From Clostridia bacterium (GTDB taxonomy: Bacteria > Bacillota > Clostridia > Lachnospirales > Anaerotignaceae), in NCBI GenBank assembly GCA_910575055.1, contig CAJTDC010000003.1, positions 124,001-188,000 of the forward strand: DNA of 64,000 nt, read 5' to 3'. The position numbers and the translations under genes were made by a program. The notes beneath the pieces were generated by a model that worked only from the letters and a program-made list of their open reading frames with translations, had not been told where the DNA came from and searched no databases. Positions 9,178 to 17,964 of this stretch are shown here, piece after piece (positions within the stretch are counted from its first letter, which is position 1; the number at the start of each line of letters is the position of its first letter).

Positions 9178-9453
9178 ATGAATGAGAAATTGTTTGAATT
9201 ATTGGAAAAAGCAAAACAAGACCAAATACTAAAAAATATGCTTTTGAATACCAAAAAAGAAAAAGATCCTGTACTTGCTTTTTGTGAATTGGCAACACAG
9301 CAGGGATTTCCTATTACAGTAGGAGAACTGTTTGCAGAAGGGGAAGAATATTGTTCTAATCTCTTAAAAAGTTGTAATGGTGGTGCTACATATCCTAGAG
9401 AAGGCTGGGACGATAGTTATGAAATGTTTTTTGCTTCTCTAGAAAGAATATAA
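9178..9453 (+). CDS. Small Nif11-like protein of unknown function
   Basis: 91 residues. The N-terminal two thirds (LFELLEKAKQDQILKNML, then LATQQGFPITVGEL) resemble the Nif11 fold used as leader in some RiPP precursors. The C terminus reads SCNGGATYPREGWDDSYEMF; the GG could be read as a leader cleavage site, but the tail after it has no Cys and few Ser/Thr, and no maturase or dedicated transporter is nearby. A stand-alone Nif11-like housekeeping protein is equally likely. Good AGGGGAT ribosome site; it follows the dehydrogenase gene. Confidence 0.6.
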   Translation: MNEKLFELLEKAKQDQILKNMLLNTKKEKDPVLAFCELATQQGFPITVGELFAEGEEYCSNLLKSCNGGATYPREGWDDSYEMFFASLERI

Positions 9454-9459
9454 TAAAGT

Positions 9460-9500
9460 AAAAAAGAAGTAGTATAAATTAATATACATACTTCTTTTTT
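9460..9500. terminator. Bidirectional terminator
   Basis: A 12-bp perfect stem (AAAAAAGAAGTA/TACTTCTTTTTT) between converging genes ending at 9453 (+) and 9511 (-), with T-runs on both strands. Confidence 0.85.
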
Positions 9501-9510
9501 ATATTATTTT

Positions 9511-10143
9511 TTATTCTGACCATTTAAAAGTGTCTACAATATTTTTTGCAATATTGTCAACTTCTTCTGTATTACCATCATATACACTTTCATAAACCAT
9601 AACAAATTTTTGGTCACCAACAATATAATATTGTGTAGCATTTAATGTCATATCATCTTCTGTAATGGAAAATGTAAATGTATACAATACATAATCATTT
9701 GCGGTATGACTACCACTACCATTTAATGTAGTATCTTTTGGGAGCTGATGTACAAGTTGATTGACGATTGCTTGTCGGAATGTAATATGGTCTTCTGCAC
9801 TGTATTTGTTTGTACCCATATTAACAGAAATATTATTTGGTGGTAATGTTTCGTTTTTTTCTTTGTATTCTGTTCCTTCTAGCAAGTAAAAAAATTTATC
9901 ATTAGTAGAATATACAGAACTTTCTATCCAGCCTGTTGGAACAGTATAACTACCAAATGATTTTGTATAAGTTGTTCCGTTTTCATCTGTGACAGCAGTT
10001 TGTTCTGTATCTTCTTGTATATTTTCTTTTGTATCACTTTCTGTATTCTGTTGTGTATTATTTTGTACATTTTGAGAAGAAGGCGTTGTACAAGAAGAAA
10101 AACAAAAGAGTACTAATATAAATAAAGTAATATATTTTTTCAT
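9511..10143 (-). CDS. Secreted lipoprotein, PsbP-like fold suspected
   Basis: 210 residues with lipobox FSSC and Cys near residue 18. A Gln/Asn/Thr/Asp-rich linker (about residues 20-55) leads to one globular domain beginning SFGSYTVPTGW, similar in outline to the lipoprotein at 2104-2652. The AAAGGGGAG ribosome site is 7 nt before the ATG. It lies alone between two terminators. Function unknown; outer-membrane-face anchoring is inferred from the lipobox. Confidence 0.8.
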   Translation of the reverse strand: MKKYITLFILVLFCFSSCTTPSSQNVQNNTQQNTESDTKENIQEDTEQTAVTDENGTTYTKSFGSYTVPTGWIESSVYSTNDKFFYLLEGTEYKEKNETLPPNNISVNMGTNKYSAEDHITFRQAIVNQLVHQLPKDTTLNGSGSHTANDYVLYTFTFSITEDDMTLNATQYYIVGDQKFVMVYESVYDGNTEEVDNIAKNIVDTFKWSE

Positions 10144-10203
10144 AAATAATTCTCCCCTTTCTGATTAATATGATATAGTATTATTATGGTAAAATCAACA
10201 AAA

Positions 10204-10240
10204 AAAGAGATAGTTTCTAATGTGAAAAAACTATCTCTTT
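10204..10240. terminator. Terminator after the GntR gene
   Basis: A 13-bp perfect stem AAAGAGATAGTTT/AAACTATCTCTTT just beyond the stop codon of the minus-strand GntR gene, with a T-rich flank on that strand. Confidence 0.85.
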
Positions 10241-10244
10241 ATTA

Positions 10245-10883
10245 TTATTTTTTGATAAAATGTTTATCATAGTGAATAGCTAACCAACGTAACACTTCAT
10301 TTACATTATTTTGTTTGATATTAGAAAGTATCATTTGATGTTCTTCTATACTTTTTTGACAATCTCTTAAACCGTGCTGATTATTGTGTAATATCATTAA
10401 ATAAAATACATCTTCTATTCTTTCATAAATAGAAAGAAAGTAACTGTTTTGACAAACAGATATAATACTTTTGTCAAATAGTATAGATTGCTGCACTAAT
10501 TCGTGAAAATCGTGAGTTTCTAAAGCATTCTGTTGTAGTGTAATATGACGCTGCATATATTGTACAATTTGGTCTGTTCTGTTTAACTGCACACATAATA
10601 AATAAGCACCACACAACATAGCACAAATCGTCTGAGCAATTTCAACAAAACTTTCTTCAGTAAAAGAAATCACTCTTGCACCATTGTTCGGTATTGTTAT
10701 AATCAGTCCATCTCTTGCTAAAAGCATTAAGGCTTCTCTTATAGGAGAATTACTGACTTGCAGTTCTGCTGCTAAAGCATCAATATTAATTTTTTCTCCT
10801 AATTGATATTTTTGATGAAGTATTTTTTGCTTTATAACATTATAAACTTGTTCTTTTATAGTAATTCTGCTAACAGTATCCAT
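10245..10883 (-). CDS. GntR-family transcriptional regulator (FadR/FCD subfamily)
   Basis: 212 residues. N-terminal winged helix with the GntR pattern YNVIKQKILHQKYQLGEKIN and VSNSPIREALMLLARDGLI; the C-terminal all-helical ligand domain has FCD-like spacing of acidic and histidine residues. These regulators respond to organic acids and sugar acids. Neighbouring targets might include the CoA-transferase (12323) or the dehydrogenase (8291), but no operator is visible and this is inference. GAGGAGAG precedes the ATG. Confidence 0.88.
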   Translation of the reverse strand: MDTVSRITIKEQVYNVIKQKILHQKYQLGEKINIDALAAELQVSNSPIREALMLLARDGLIITIPNNGARVISFTEESFVEIAQTICAMLCGAYLLCVQLNRTDQIVQYMQRHITLQQNALETHDFHELVQQSILFDKSIISVCQNSYFLSIYERIEDVFYLMILHNNQHGLRDCQKSIEEHQMILSNIKQNNVNEVLRWLAIHYDKHFIKK

Positions 10884-10979
10884 TTAAAGTTCTCTCCTCA
10901 TTTGTAGTATCGATAGGATTATATACTATTTTTGAGGAACTGTCAAAGAAGTTATACAAAAAAATGGCATATATTTACA

Positions 10980-12194
10980 TTATACACAAAATAATACATA
11001 TTCTGTTGGTATTAAATTACCACCATTGTGACGCATATAAAAGCGATAACTAGGGTCAATTTCATATACCATACGAGCAATTTTCCAAATATCTTCATTA
11101 TTATGATAAGTACAGATAGCAAGTTTAGGGTGATTTTTACGAATTTGTTTTATACAACCTTTTAAAGCAGATTGCTCTGCACCTTCAATATCCATTTTAA
11201 TAAAAGAAATTGCTTCTGTAATGTCTTCATCTATTGGTACAACAGTGACTGCATTTTGTTCGTTTTTGATTTGAGAAGAAAGTGTATTAGCAGAAAAATC
11301 ACTTTCATTAAATTGAATATATAGTTTCTCTTGTTTTTCTCCAGCACCTTTTTGACGAAGTTCGATATTAGGTAGTCCCTTTGTATTTTGTTCTAATTTA
11401 GCATAAATTTTAGGTGTAATTTCATAACAATATATTTTTTTGTATTTTTTGTAAGTATCTATAAATTGTAATGCACTGTCGCCTATGTAAGCACCTAAAT
11501 CAACAAATACTTCATTTTCATTGCAATGAAATACATCTAAATCAAAATAATCTCCAAAATTAATTTCTTTTGTTTCTGCTAATAATTTAAAATCTAGTTC
11601 TATCCAATTTGATAATATTGCTAATAATACTTTTTTAGAACGATAGTCACATAAATTTTGATAAAGCCATATAAAATCCTGCTTGTGTTCCCAGAGCGCT
11701 TTTGCTCTGTTTTCAAATAAAGTATAGTCATTTTTTTCTGGATTTAATGTTCCCCAATAAGGAAAGCGTATCATATAATTAATTAGTCCCTGCTGATTTT
11801 GGGGGTGAAGACGGTGAAAACAAGCACGCATATGACGCAACAAACCAATTTGCTCTAATTTTTGTATTTGTTTGATAATATCTTGAAATTTTCTGTCAAT
11901 TACATTGTGTATCAGTATTTCTTCAGAAGTAGCTTCTAATTGCTGCAAACGATATTTTGCTAATGCAATCCATTGACGAAGAGAATAAAGTAAATTTTCA
12001 TTTTTTTGAGGAGGTGTAAAAGAAATGCCACCATAATTTAAAAATAATGTGTTTAATTCTTCTATTGTACTGTCAATATCTTCACCGAACGTGCCCCCCC
12101 CCCAGAACATATGTTCGTTAAAATGGTCAAAAACAGCCTGTTTTTCTAGCTTTTGTATTAGCTTTTGTAATTGCTCTAATTCTTTTTTTGTCAA
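10980..12194 (-). CDS. FkbM-family SAM-dependent methyltransferase, candidate phase-variable gene
   Basis: The start is TTG at 12194, 8 nt after AAGGAGG, giving 404 residues; the open frame extends to 12239 but has no better start. The C-terminal half is an FkbM-type O-methyltransferase: VFVDLGAYIGDS binds SAM, and FIKMDIEGAEQSALKG is the family signature. The N-terminal half (about 200 residues) is helical and unrecognised. Such enzymes commonly methylate sugars of glycans or secondary metabolites. Ten consecutive G residues on the coding strand begin in codon 31, so a one-base slip ends translation within about 13 codons. As given, the gene is in the ON frame. Confidence 0.82.
   Translation of the reverse strand: MTKKELEQLQKLIQKLEKQAVFDHFNEHMFWGGGTFGEDIDSTIEELNTLFLNYGGISFTPPQKNENLLYSLRQWIALAKYRLQQLEATSEEILIHNVIDRKFQDIIKQIQKLEQIGLLRHMRACFHRLHPQNQQGLINYMIRFPYWGTLNPEKNDYTLFENRAKALWEHKQDFIWLYQNLCDYRSKKVLLAILSNWIELDFKLLAETKEINFGDYFDLDVFHCNENEVFVDLGAYIGDSALQFIDTYKKYKKIYCYEITPKIYAKLEQNTKGLPNIELRQKGAGEKQEKLYIQFNESDFSANTLSSQIKNEQNAVTVVPIDEDITEAISFIKMDIEGAEQSALKGCIKQIRKNHPKLAICTYHNNEDIWKIARMVYEIDPSYRFYMRHNGGNLIPTEYVLFCV
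12094..12103 (-). repeat. G10 homopolymer in the methyltransferase gene (phase-variation tract)
   Basis: Ten C residues on the plus strand (ten G on the coding strand) encode WGGG at codons 31-34. With 11 G the frame stops after HVR; with 9 G it stops after about 10 further residues. It is the longest G/C run in this AT-rich window. Confidence 0.9.
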
Positions 12195-12275
12195 ATAAAA
12201 AACCTCCTTAAAAATCATAATATGAAATAAGTATATCATTTTTTGTTAACATTTGTAAATAGATTTTGAAAATAT

Positions 12276-12310
12276 TAAAAAGCCCCTAACTATATATAAT
12301 AGAAAGAGGC
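12276..12310 (-). terminator. Terminator after the CoA-transferase gene
   Basis: On the minus strand GCCTCT pairs with AGGGGC (one G-U) around a 17-nt loop, followed by TTTTT. It separates the CoA-transferase from the methyltransferase. Confidence 0.6.
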
Positions 12311-12322
12311 AAATTTATGATA

Positions 12323-13618
12323 TTACCAAATTTGTAATTGTTCTGCTTGTTGTGCTAATTCTTTTCTGAATTTAGGGTGAGCTATAGCAATGAGGTTTTG
12401 TGCCCTTTCTGCCACAGTTTGCCCTCTCATTTTTGCTACACCATATTCTGTTACAACATAGTCTACATCATTTCGAGAAAGTGTTACAGCAGCACCAGTT
12501 GTCAAAAAAGGAGTAATTTTTGATATTTTTTCATCTTTTGTAGTAGAAGGAAGTGCAATAATAGAACGACCGCCTTTGCTCATAAGAGCACCTAATACAG
12601 TATCGATTTGTCCTCCTATACCACTATATTGTCTGCTACCAATGCTTTCAGAACAGCATTGTCCTGTTAAATCTACTTGCATTGTAGTATTAATAGAAAT
12701 CATATTATCATTTTGGGCAATAATATAAGGATTATTGACATAATCCCCATCTAATATAGCAATAGCAGGATTGTCATTTAAAAAGTCATAAAGATTGTTA
12801 CTTCCAAAAGCAAATGCTGCAACAGTCTTACCTTTATGTATTTTCTTTTTTAAATTTGTTACAACACCTGCTTTCATCAGTTCAGCCATACCTTCTGTAA
12901 GCATTTCACTATGAATACCTAAATGTTTTTTATTTTTTAAACTTTGAGCAACAGCATTCGGAATACCACCTATGCCAAGCTGAAAAGTGTCACCATCTTG
13001 TATAAAGTCAGCAATATAAGCACCGATTTTTTTTTCTACTTCTCCTACTGGCTGAGTAGAAACAGAAACAATATTATGACTATATTCATATATGTAGTCT
13101 ACTTGAGAAATGTGTATTATGTTATCTCCTAATACACGAGGCATTTTGTCATTTACTTCTAATATAACGATGTCTGCTGCTTCTAAAAAAGGTCTTTCAT
13201 ATACAAGAGAAAGTGACATAGTGAAATAACCAAATCTGTCCATAGGTGTTACACTTGCAATAAATATATTTGGTTTTTTGTCTTCTAATACCCATTTTGA
13301 AAAATTACGAAAATGACAAGGTAAAAGTGAAGTTCTTTTTAATGGGTGTATATTGCGACTACTTTTTCCAAAAAAATAACACATAGAATGTATATTTTTA
13401 ATATTTTTTTCAGGGTCTTGAAAAGGAAATGTGCTAAATTCTAAAGCATTGAATACACGTACATTATTTACTCTGTCATCTATTTCGTGCAATCTTTCTA
13501 AAAAACCAGAAGGCTCACAACCAGCTAATGCTGGAAGTATAATATCATCACTTTTTACTTTTTCTAATACACTATCTAAACTAATTAATTTTTGAGCATA
13601 TTGTTGTTTTAAATTCAT
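12323..13618 (-). CDS. Acetyl-CoA hydrolase/transferase family protein (acyl-CoA:carboxylate CoA-transferase)
   Basis: 431 residues in the Cat1/AbfT family, which moves CoA between acyl groups such as 4-hydroxybutyrate, butyrate or succinate and acetate. The catalytic glutamate is E324 in CCSESIGSRQYSG; GIGGIPNAVAQSL forms the CoA-binding loop. Cytosolic. A fermentative role (butyrate, 4-hydroxybutyrate or amino-acid derived acids) is likely, but the acyl group is not determined. GGAGGT precedes the ATG. The brnQ gene lies 27 nt upstream on the same strand, suggesting coupling of branched-chain amino acid uptake and fermentation. Confidence 0.85.
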   Translation of the reverse strand: MNLKQQYAQKLISLDSVLEKVKSDDIILPALAGCEPSGFLERLHEIDDRVNNVRVFNALEFSTFPFQDPEKNIKNIHSMCYFFGKSSRNIHPLKRTSLLPCHFRNFSKWVLEDKKPNIFIASVTPMDRFGYFTMSLSLVYERPFLEAADIVILEVNDKMPRVLGDNIIHISQVDYIYEYSHNIVSVSTQPVGEVEKKIGAYIADFIQDGDTFQLGIGGIPNAVAQSLKNKKHLGIHSEMLTEGMAELMKAGVVTNLKKKIHKGKTVAAFAFGSNNLYDFLNDNPAIAILDGDYVNNPYIIAQNDNMISINTTMQVDLTGQCCSESIGSRQYSGIGGQIDTVLGALMSKGGRSIIALPSTTKDEKISKITPFLTTGAAVTLSRNDVDYVVTEYGVAKMRGQTVAERAQNLIAIAHPKFRKELAQQAEQLQIW

Positions 13619-13645
13619 AAAAAGTACCTCCAGTGGTAATAAATT

Positions 13646-14908
13646 TTAAATGGAATTTTTTTTGTTTGGTATCAATAATCCTATCACGCCGGCAATTATA
13701 ACAGGTACTACCCACGCAAAGCCGAATTTTGAAAGAGGAAGATAGGATATAAAAGAAAATTTCAGCATATCTAAAAATCCCATCAATACTGCCATATATG
13801 CTGCACATTTGAATATATTGTCATTTTTAATATAATCTGTAAATGTAGAAAGTACAATCATAGTAACAACAGTAGGATAAAGTAAATTGAGTATAGGTAC
13901 TGAGAAATTTACTATTGTTGTTACACCAAATTTAGAAACTATTGTACTGAATATACAAACTACAGCAACAATCCAACTGTATTTTAACTTATTATTTGTC
14001 ATAGAAGAAAAATATTGTGCAGTGGAGGAAGTTAAACCAACAGCAGTAGTTAAACAGGCTAATGTCACAATAATAGCTAATACAACTTGTCCTATATGAC
14101 CAAATAATGATTTTGTAATACCAACAAGTAATGTTGTTTGTGCAATAGAGGCGTCATATTGTTGTGAAACAGTTCCACCTAAAAAACAAAGTCCTCCATA
14201 TACAATCATTAAAGCGAAACCTGCAACAATTCCTGATTGTGTTGCAATTTTTACACGAGCATTTTTTTCACCGTATCCTTTTTCTACAATCGTAGCCATA
14301 ACAAGTATTGCAACAACAGTACCTCCCATAGCGTCCAAAGTTTGATAGCCTTGCATAAGCCCTTCGGCAAAAACAGTTTCAATTTTGGGCATAGGAGCAA
14401 AATTTCCAATAGGGGCAATAAAGCCTTTTATAATCATACAAGCAAGTACAAATAAAAGAGCAGGGGTTAAAATTTTACCCACATAGTCTACTACTTTAGT
14501 AGGGCGTACTGCTAATATAAATACAACAATAAAAAATAAAACAGAAAATAATAAAGTAGGAATTTGTGGAAAATTTGGTTGTATAGAAATTTCATATACT
14601 GTAGAAGCCGTTCGAGGAATGCATACAAATGGTCCCACACAAAGTATCATAATACTGCTAATAACAGTAGCAAAATGATAACCTCCTCTTGTAAGTACAC
14701 CTCTATTAGCATCTTCAAATTTACAGGTAGCAATAATAGCTAGTATTGCTAATGTAACATCACCAATTAAAAAGCCAAAAAAACCAATATACCATTGAGA
14801 ACCTGATAACATACCTAGATATGGGGGAAATATCAAGTTTCCAGCCCCAAAAAAAGTGGAAAACATCATAAAACCAATCATAAGCATATTTTTTGTTTGA
14901 TTTTGCAT
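13646..14908 (-). CDS. brnQ: Branched-chain amino acid carrier (LIVCS family)
   Basis: 420 residues, about 12 membrane helices. It opens MLMIGFMMFSTFFGAGNLIFPPYLG, matching the BrnQ/LIVCS signature; these carriers import Leu, Ile and Val with a cation. Length is normal. AAGGAGG lies 7 nt before the ATG. It is upstream of the CoA-transferase in the same orientation and probably shares its transcript. No leucine-responsive leader or T-box is visible upstream. Confidence 0.93.
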   Translation of the reverse strand: MQNQTKNMLMIGFMMFSTFFGAGNLIFPPYLGMLSGSQWYIGFFGFLIGDVTLAILAIIATCKFEDANRGVLTRGGYHFATVISSIMILCVGPFVCIPRTASTVYEISIQPNFPQIPTLLFSVLFFIVVFILAVRPTKVVDYVGKILTPALLFVLACMIIKGFIAPIGNFAPMPKIETVFAEGLMQGYQTLDAMGGTVVAILVMATIVEKGYGEKNARVKIATQSGIVAGFALMIVYGGLCFLGGTVSQQYDASIAQTTLLVGITKSLFGHIGQVVLAIIVTLACLTTAVGLTSSTAQYFSSMTNNKLKYSWIVAVVCIFSTIVSKFGVTTIVNFSVPILNLLYPTVVTMIVLSTFTDYIKNDNIFKCAAYMAVLMGFLDMLKFSFISYLPLSKFGFAWVVPVIIAGVIGLLIPNKKNSI

Positions 14909-15040
14909 AAAGAACCTCCTTAATAAATGTAATTTACAGTTTTTTAAATAAATAATAGAAAAAGGTTGTTATATTTATTTTTATTATATGCCCCTTTTGT
15001 GCTTATACTATATGATACATTACTTAGCCTATTGTTGTAA

Positions 15041-15096
15041 AGAATTAAAAATAAAAAGCCCTTATGAATGAAAAAAAGATTTTTCTTTCATAAGGG
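15041..15096 (-). terminator. spo0A terminator
   Basis: On the minus strand a stem of at least 10 bp (CCCTTATGAA/TTCATAAGGG) is followed by GGGCTTTTTATTTTT, just past the spo0A stop codon. Confidence 0.85.
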
Positions 15097-15119
15097 ATAT
15101 GGGGGATTTTGTTTATCAT

Positions 15120-15920
15120 TCAGCTTGCTTTTTGTTCTAAACGAAGTTTGTCAGCAATAAGAGCAATAAATTCTGAGTTTGTTGGTTTTCCTTTGTGATT
15201 ATTAACAGTGTAGCCAAATAAGGCATTAATTGCATCTACTTTGCCTCTATTCCAAGCAACTTCTATTGCGTGACGGATTGCTCTTTCCACTCTGGAAGGT
15301 GTAGTATTACATTTTTTAGCAATAGATGGATAAAGTTCTTTTGTAATGTAATTTAATACGTCCATATCATTAACAGACATAATAATTGCCTCTCTCATAT
15401 AATGATAACCTCTGATATTAGCAGGTACACCAATTTCATGAAGTATGTTTGTCACTTTTGTTTCTAAATCATAAGCAGGAGAAGAAGTATTTGCTTGTAT
15501 TGTAAATCCTTGTGAAATGGTGTTTTTTGCTGTAGATTTTTCATAAATGAGTTGATGAATACGACTAGCAAGTGACTCCATATCAAAAGGTTTCACAATA
15601 TAATAAGCTGCACCTAAATCCATTGCTTTTTGTATGACTTTTTCCTGTGTTATGGCGGAAAGTATAATACAAACAGGATGAAAGCCATCTTTATTCTTTT
15701 GTAAACGTTCTAATACACCAAGTCCGTCTAAACGAGGCATTATGCCGTCTATAATAGCGATGTCAGGGCGACATTCTTGTATTTTGTTACAGGCATCTAC
15801 TCCATCATAAGCAACTGCTACAACTGTGATGTCCTCTTGTTTATTTAGATAACTCACCACTACATCGCAAAATTCTTTGTTGTCATCTGCAAGTAGGACT
15901 TTTATTTTTGTTTGGCTCAA
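15120..15920 (-). CDS. spo0A: Stage 0 sporulation master regulator
   Basis: 266 residues from TTG 15920, which sits correctly behind GGAGGGAT; the frame remains open five codons further. Receiver domain at residues 5-125: acidic pocket ADD (11-13), phosphorylated D58 in AIIDGIMPR, conserved Lys in YIVKPF. The C-terminal Spo0A DNA-binding domain has [17 protein letters not shown] and [20 protein letters not shown]. It switches on sporulation after phosphorylation. Unlike the usual Clostridia arrangement, spoIVB is not next to it; a CYTH gene lies upstream. A vegetative promoter is visible at 16004-16032. Confidence 0.97.
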   Translation of the reverse strand: MSQTKIKVLLADDNKEFCDVVVSYLNKQEDITVVAVAYDGVDACNKIQECRPDIAIIDGIMPRLDGLGVLERLQKNKDGFHPVCIILSAITQEKVIQKAMDLGAAYYIVKPFDMESLASRIHQLIYEKSTAKNTISQGFTIQANTSSPAYDLETKVTNILHEIGVPANIRGYHYMREAIIMSVNDMDVLNYITKELYPSIAKKCNTTPSRVERAIRHAIEVAWNRGKVDAINALFGYTVNNHKGKPTNSEFIALIADKLRLEQKAS

Positions 15921-16003
15921 TGTTAATCCCTCCAATAATTTAAGTTTGGTCGTAAATATTTTTAAAATACTCTATAAAAGTGGAAATATTTACCTGTCTT
16001 TTG

Positions 16004-16032
16004 AGTATAGTGCATAATATTTGTAATTGCAA
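16004..16032 (-). promoter_or_regulatory. spo0A promoter
   Basis: On the minus strand TTGCAA (16027-16032), 17-bp spacer, TATACT (16004-16009). It lies about 85 nt upstream of the spo0A start. No SigH-type promoter or clear 0A box (TGTCGAA) was found in this gap. Confidence 0.7.
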
Positions 16033-16205
16033 TATTTTCCGCTAGACATTTTTTTACACCAATTTACATTTCGCTAAAACAGAACAAAATAACTAATTTT
16101 TTTTATGTGGTATTATAGTATAATATCGTATAATTTGTAAAAATTGTCATTATTTTAGGGAAATTTTTTTATAATGGAATGATTAAAAAAGTGATGTAAT
16201 TTGTT

Positions 16206-16667
16206 TTATTCTGGTTGAGGAATACCATGTATACAAAGATTTGTATTTTTATAACGAAAATCAAATGTTACATCTTTTCCAAACCATAGCGGTGCAACAA
16301 ATGCGTTTGCTTCTTCTTCAGAAGAAAACTCTACTTCTGTTGTAATAAGTCCTTTTAAATTACCTTCGTAAAAATCAATTTCAGCTGTGATATTATATTG
16401 TAAAGGAACATAATAACGTTTTTTGATAATAGGAGGAGCATCACATTTTTTTTGTAATGATTGATATTGTTGTTGTGTGATGGGAAGCTCAAATTCTTCA
16501 CGAGCTAAATGCCCTTTTCCTTTTACTGTTAAAAAATAGTCGTTGTTGCTTTGACGAATTCGTATAGTGGGAGAAAAAGAAATATAATACTGTGAAATCA
16601 TAACATAATAATATGGTTCTAATGAAAAAGGAATTTCTTTTGTTAAAAATTTTCTTTCTATTTCCAT
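16206..16667 (-). CDS. CYTH-domain phosphatase/cyclase-like protein
   Basis: 153 residues. The defining N-terminal EIERKF (ExExK) motif is at residues 2-7, followed by basic and acidic strands of the triphosphate tunnel (IRIRQS, FLTVKGKG, EEFELPI). CYTH proteins of this size in Firmicutes are usually inorganic triphosphatases; adenylate cyclase and thiamine triphosphatase are alternatives. AAGGAGG precedes the ATG. Confidence 0.87.
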   Translation of the reverse strand: MEIERKFLTKEIPFSLEPYYYVMISQYYISFSPTIRIRQSNNDYFLTVKGKGHLAREEFELPITQQQYQSLQKKCDAPPIIKKRYYVPLQYNITAEIDFYEGNLKGLITTEVEFSSEEEANAFVAPLWFGKDVTFDFRYKNTNLCIHGIPQPE

Positions 16668-16798
16668 AATAATACCTCCTTGTATTGTTTTAATGCTATT
16701 ATATCATTGCTTTATGTAGTTGCAAAGTATAATACTTCTGTGATATAATCAAAAAAAGATATGATGTTGATATATAAAGAAAAAGAGGCGATTGTAGT

Positions 16799-17350
16799 AT
16801 GAAAAATGTTTTAGTTTTTTTGGCAGAAGGTTTTGAAGAAATAGAAGCAGTTACAATAGTAGATTTACTGCGTAGAGCAAATATAAATTGTAAAACAATT
16901 TCAATAACAGAAAAAAGAGAAGTAATGGGAGCACATGGAGTACCTTTTATAGCGGATATGCTTTTTGATGAAAAAATGTGTATGGAAGCAATAGGGCTTG
17001 TGTTGCCTGGAGGTATGCCTGGAACAATCAATTTGCAAAATCATACAGGACTAACAAAGGTGTTAGAAGAATTTTATAAACAGAATAAATTTATTGGAGC
17101 AATTTGTGCTGCACCTATGATATTTGGAAAATTAGGTTTTGTAAAAGATAAAAAAGCAACTATTTATCCAGGAATGGAAGAAAATTTAAAAGGAGCACAA
17201 TGTAGTACAGATGTGGTGTGTTATGATGGAAATGTAATGACATCAAGAGCACCAGGAACAGCTATGGCATTTGGATTAAAATTAATAGAAGTATTTGCAG
17301 ATGAAAAAAAAGCAAAAGAAGTGAAAGAAGCACTTGTATATCAACAATAG
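16799..17350 (+). CDS. DJ-1/PfpI family protein
   Basis: 183 residues, complete. The nucleophile elbow GAICAAP carries C103; E14 in EGFEEIEA is the expected partner residue. The DJ-1 subfamily act as glyoxalase III/deglycase-like or redox-sensing enzymes; the YajL/ThiJ group is closest by eye. Weak but well placed AGAGGCGA site. It stands alone with a bidirectional terminator after it. Confidence 0.9.
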   Translation: MKNVLVFLAEGFEEIEAVTIVDLLRRANINCKTISITEKREVMGAHGVPFIADMLFDEKMCMEAIGLVLPGGMPGTINLQNHTGLTKVLEEFYKQNKFIGAICAAPMIFGKLGFVKDKKATIYPGMEENLKGAQCSTDVVCYDGNVMTSRAPGTAMAFGLKLIEVFADEKKAKEVKEALVYQQ

Positions 17351-17352
17351 TA

Positions 17353-17384
17353 AAAAATCCCTCAGTATACACTAAGGGATTTTT
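17353..17384. terminator. Bidirectional terminator
   Basis: A 10-bp stem AAAAATCCCT/AGGGATTTTT between genes converging from 17350 (+) and 17399 (-). Confidence 0.85.
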
Positions 17385-17398
17385 AAATTATGTAAATG

Positions 17399-17803
17399 TT
17401 ATTTTTGAATAGGTATAAAATGAAATAATGTTTTGATAATACCAGGACTAAATTTGTTTAATCCCATTTGCTGTGAGGCTTGTAGTACAGTAGAAATATC
17501 TAAATTGTAAATATAGGAAATATTTTCTGCTGTGTAATATTGAGGTATGCCACAATATAGTTCTCTAGCAAAAATGTGACATAATGTACTAGAACCATTT
17601 TTCATAATTGTAAAAAAAGTTTTTTGGTCAATAGTAGTCACATTTTCTTTTGTCATAATACGTTTAATTTCAGACTGAGATATATGAAGTAATTCAGCAG
17701 TTTTTGAAATAGAATAAGGTGGTTTTTTAGTTTTTAAAAAAATATCAATTTGTTTTAGATATGGTTCAATTTGTGTTTCATATTCCTCTTTAAATGTTTT
17801 CAT
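17399..17803 (-). CDS. Hypothetical protein with two HTH-like segments
   Basis: 134 residues, soluble. Residues about 31-53 (YSISKTAELLHISQSEIKRI) look like a helix-turn-helix, and YTAENISYIYNLDISTVLQA (about 92-111) a second one, so it may bind DNA or act as an adaptor. I do not recognise the family. Strong AGGGGG site before the ATG. It is flanked by a terminator and by a divergent amidase gene. Confidence 0.65.
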   Translation of the reverse strand: MKTFKEEYETQIEPYLKQIDIFLKTKKPPYSISKTAELLHISQSEIKRIMTKENVTTIDQKTFFTIMKNGSSTLCHIFARELYCGIPQYYTAENISYIYNLDISTVLQASQQMGLNKFSPGIIKTLFHFIPIQK

Positions 17804-17964
17804 AGTGTATCCCCCTCTGCAATGATACCATTAGTATACTATGATAAAGTAAGCTTTTCATTATGAAATGATTGGAAGAAATATTGTAGAAAAATCACAA
17901 AAAAAAGAAATAAGCATATTCTATTAAAAAGGGGGTTGTACTATTAAAAAGGGAGAGAGAAAAT

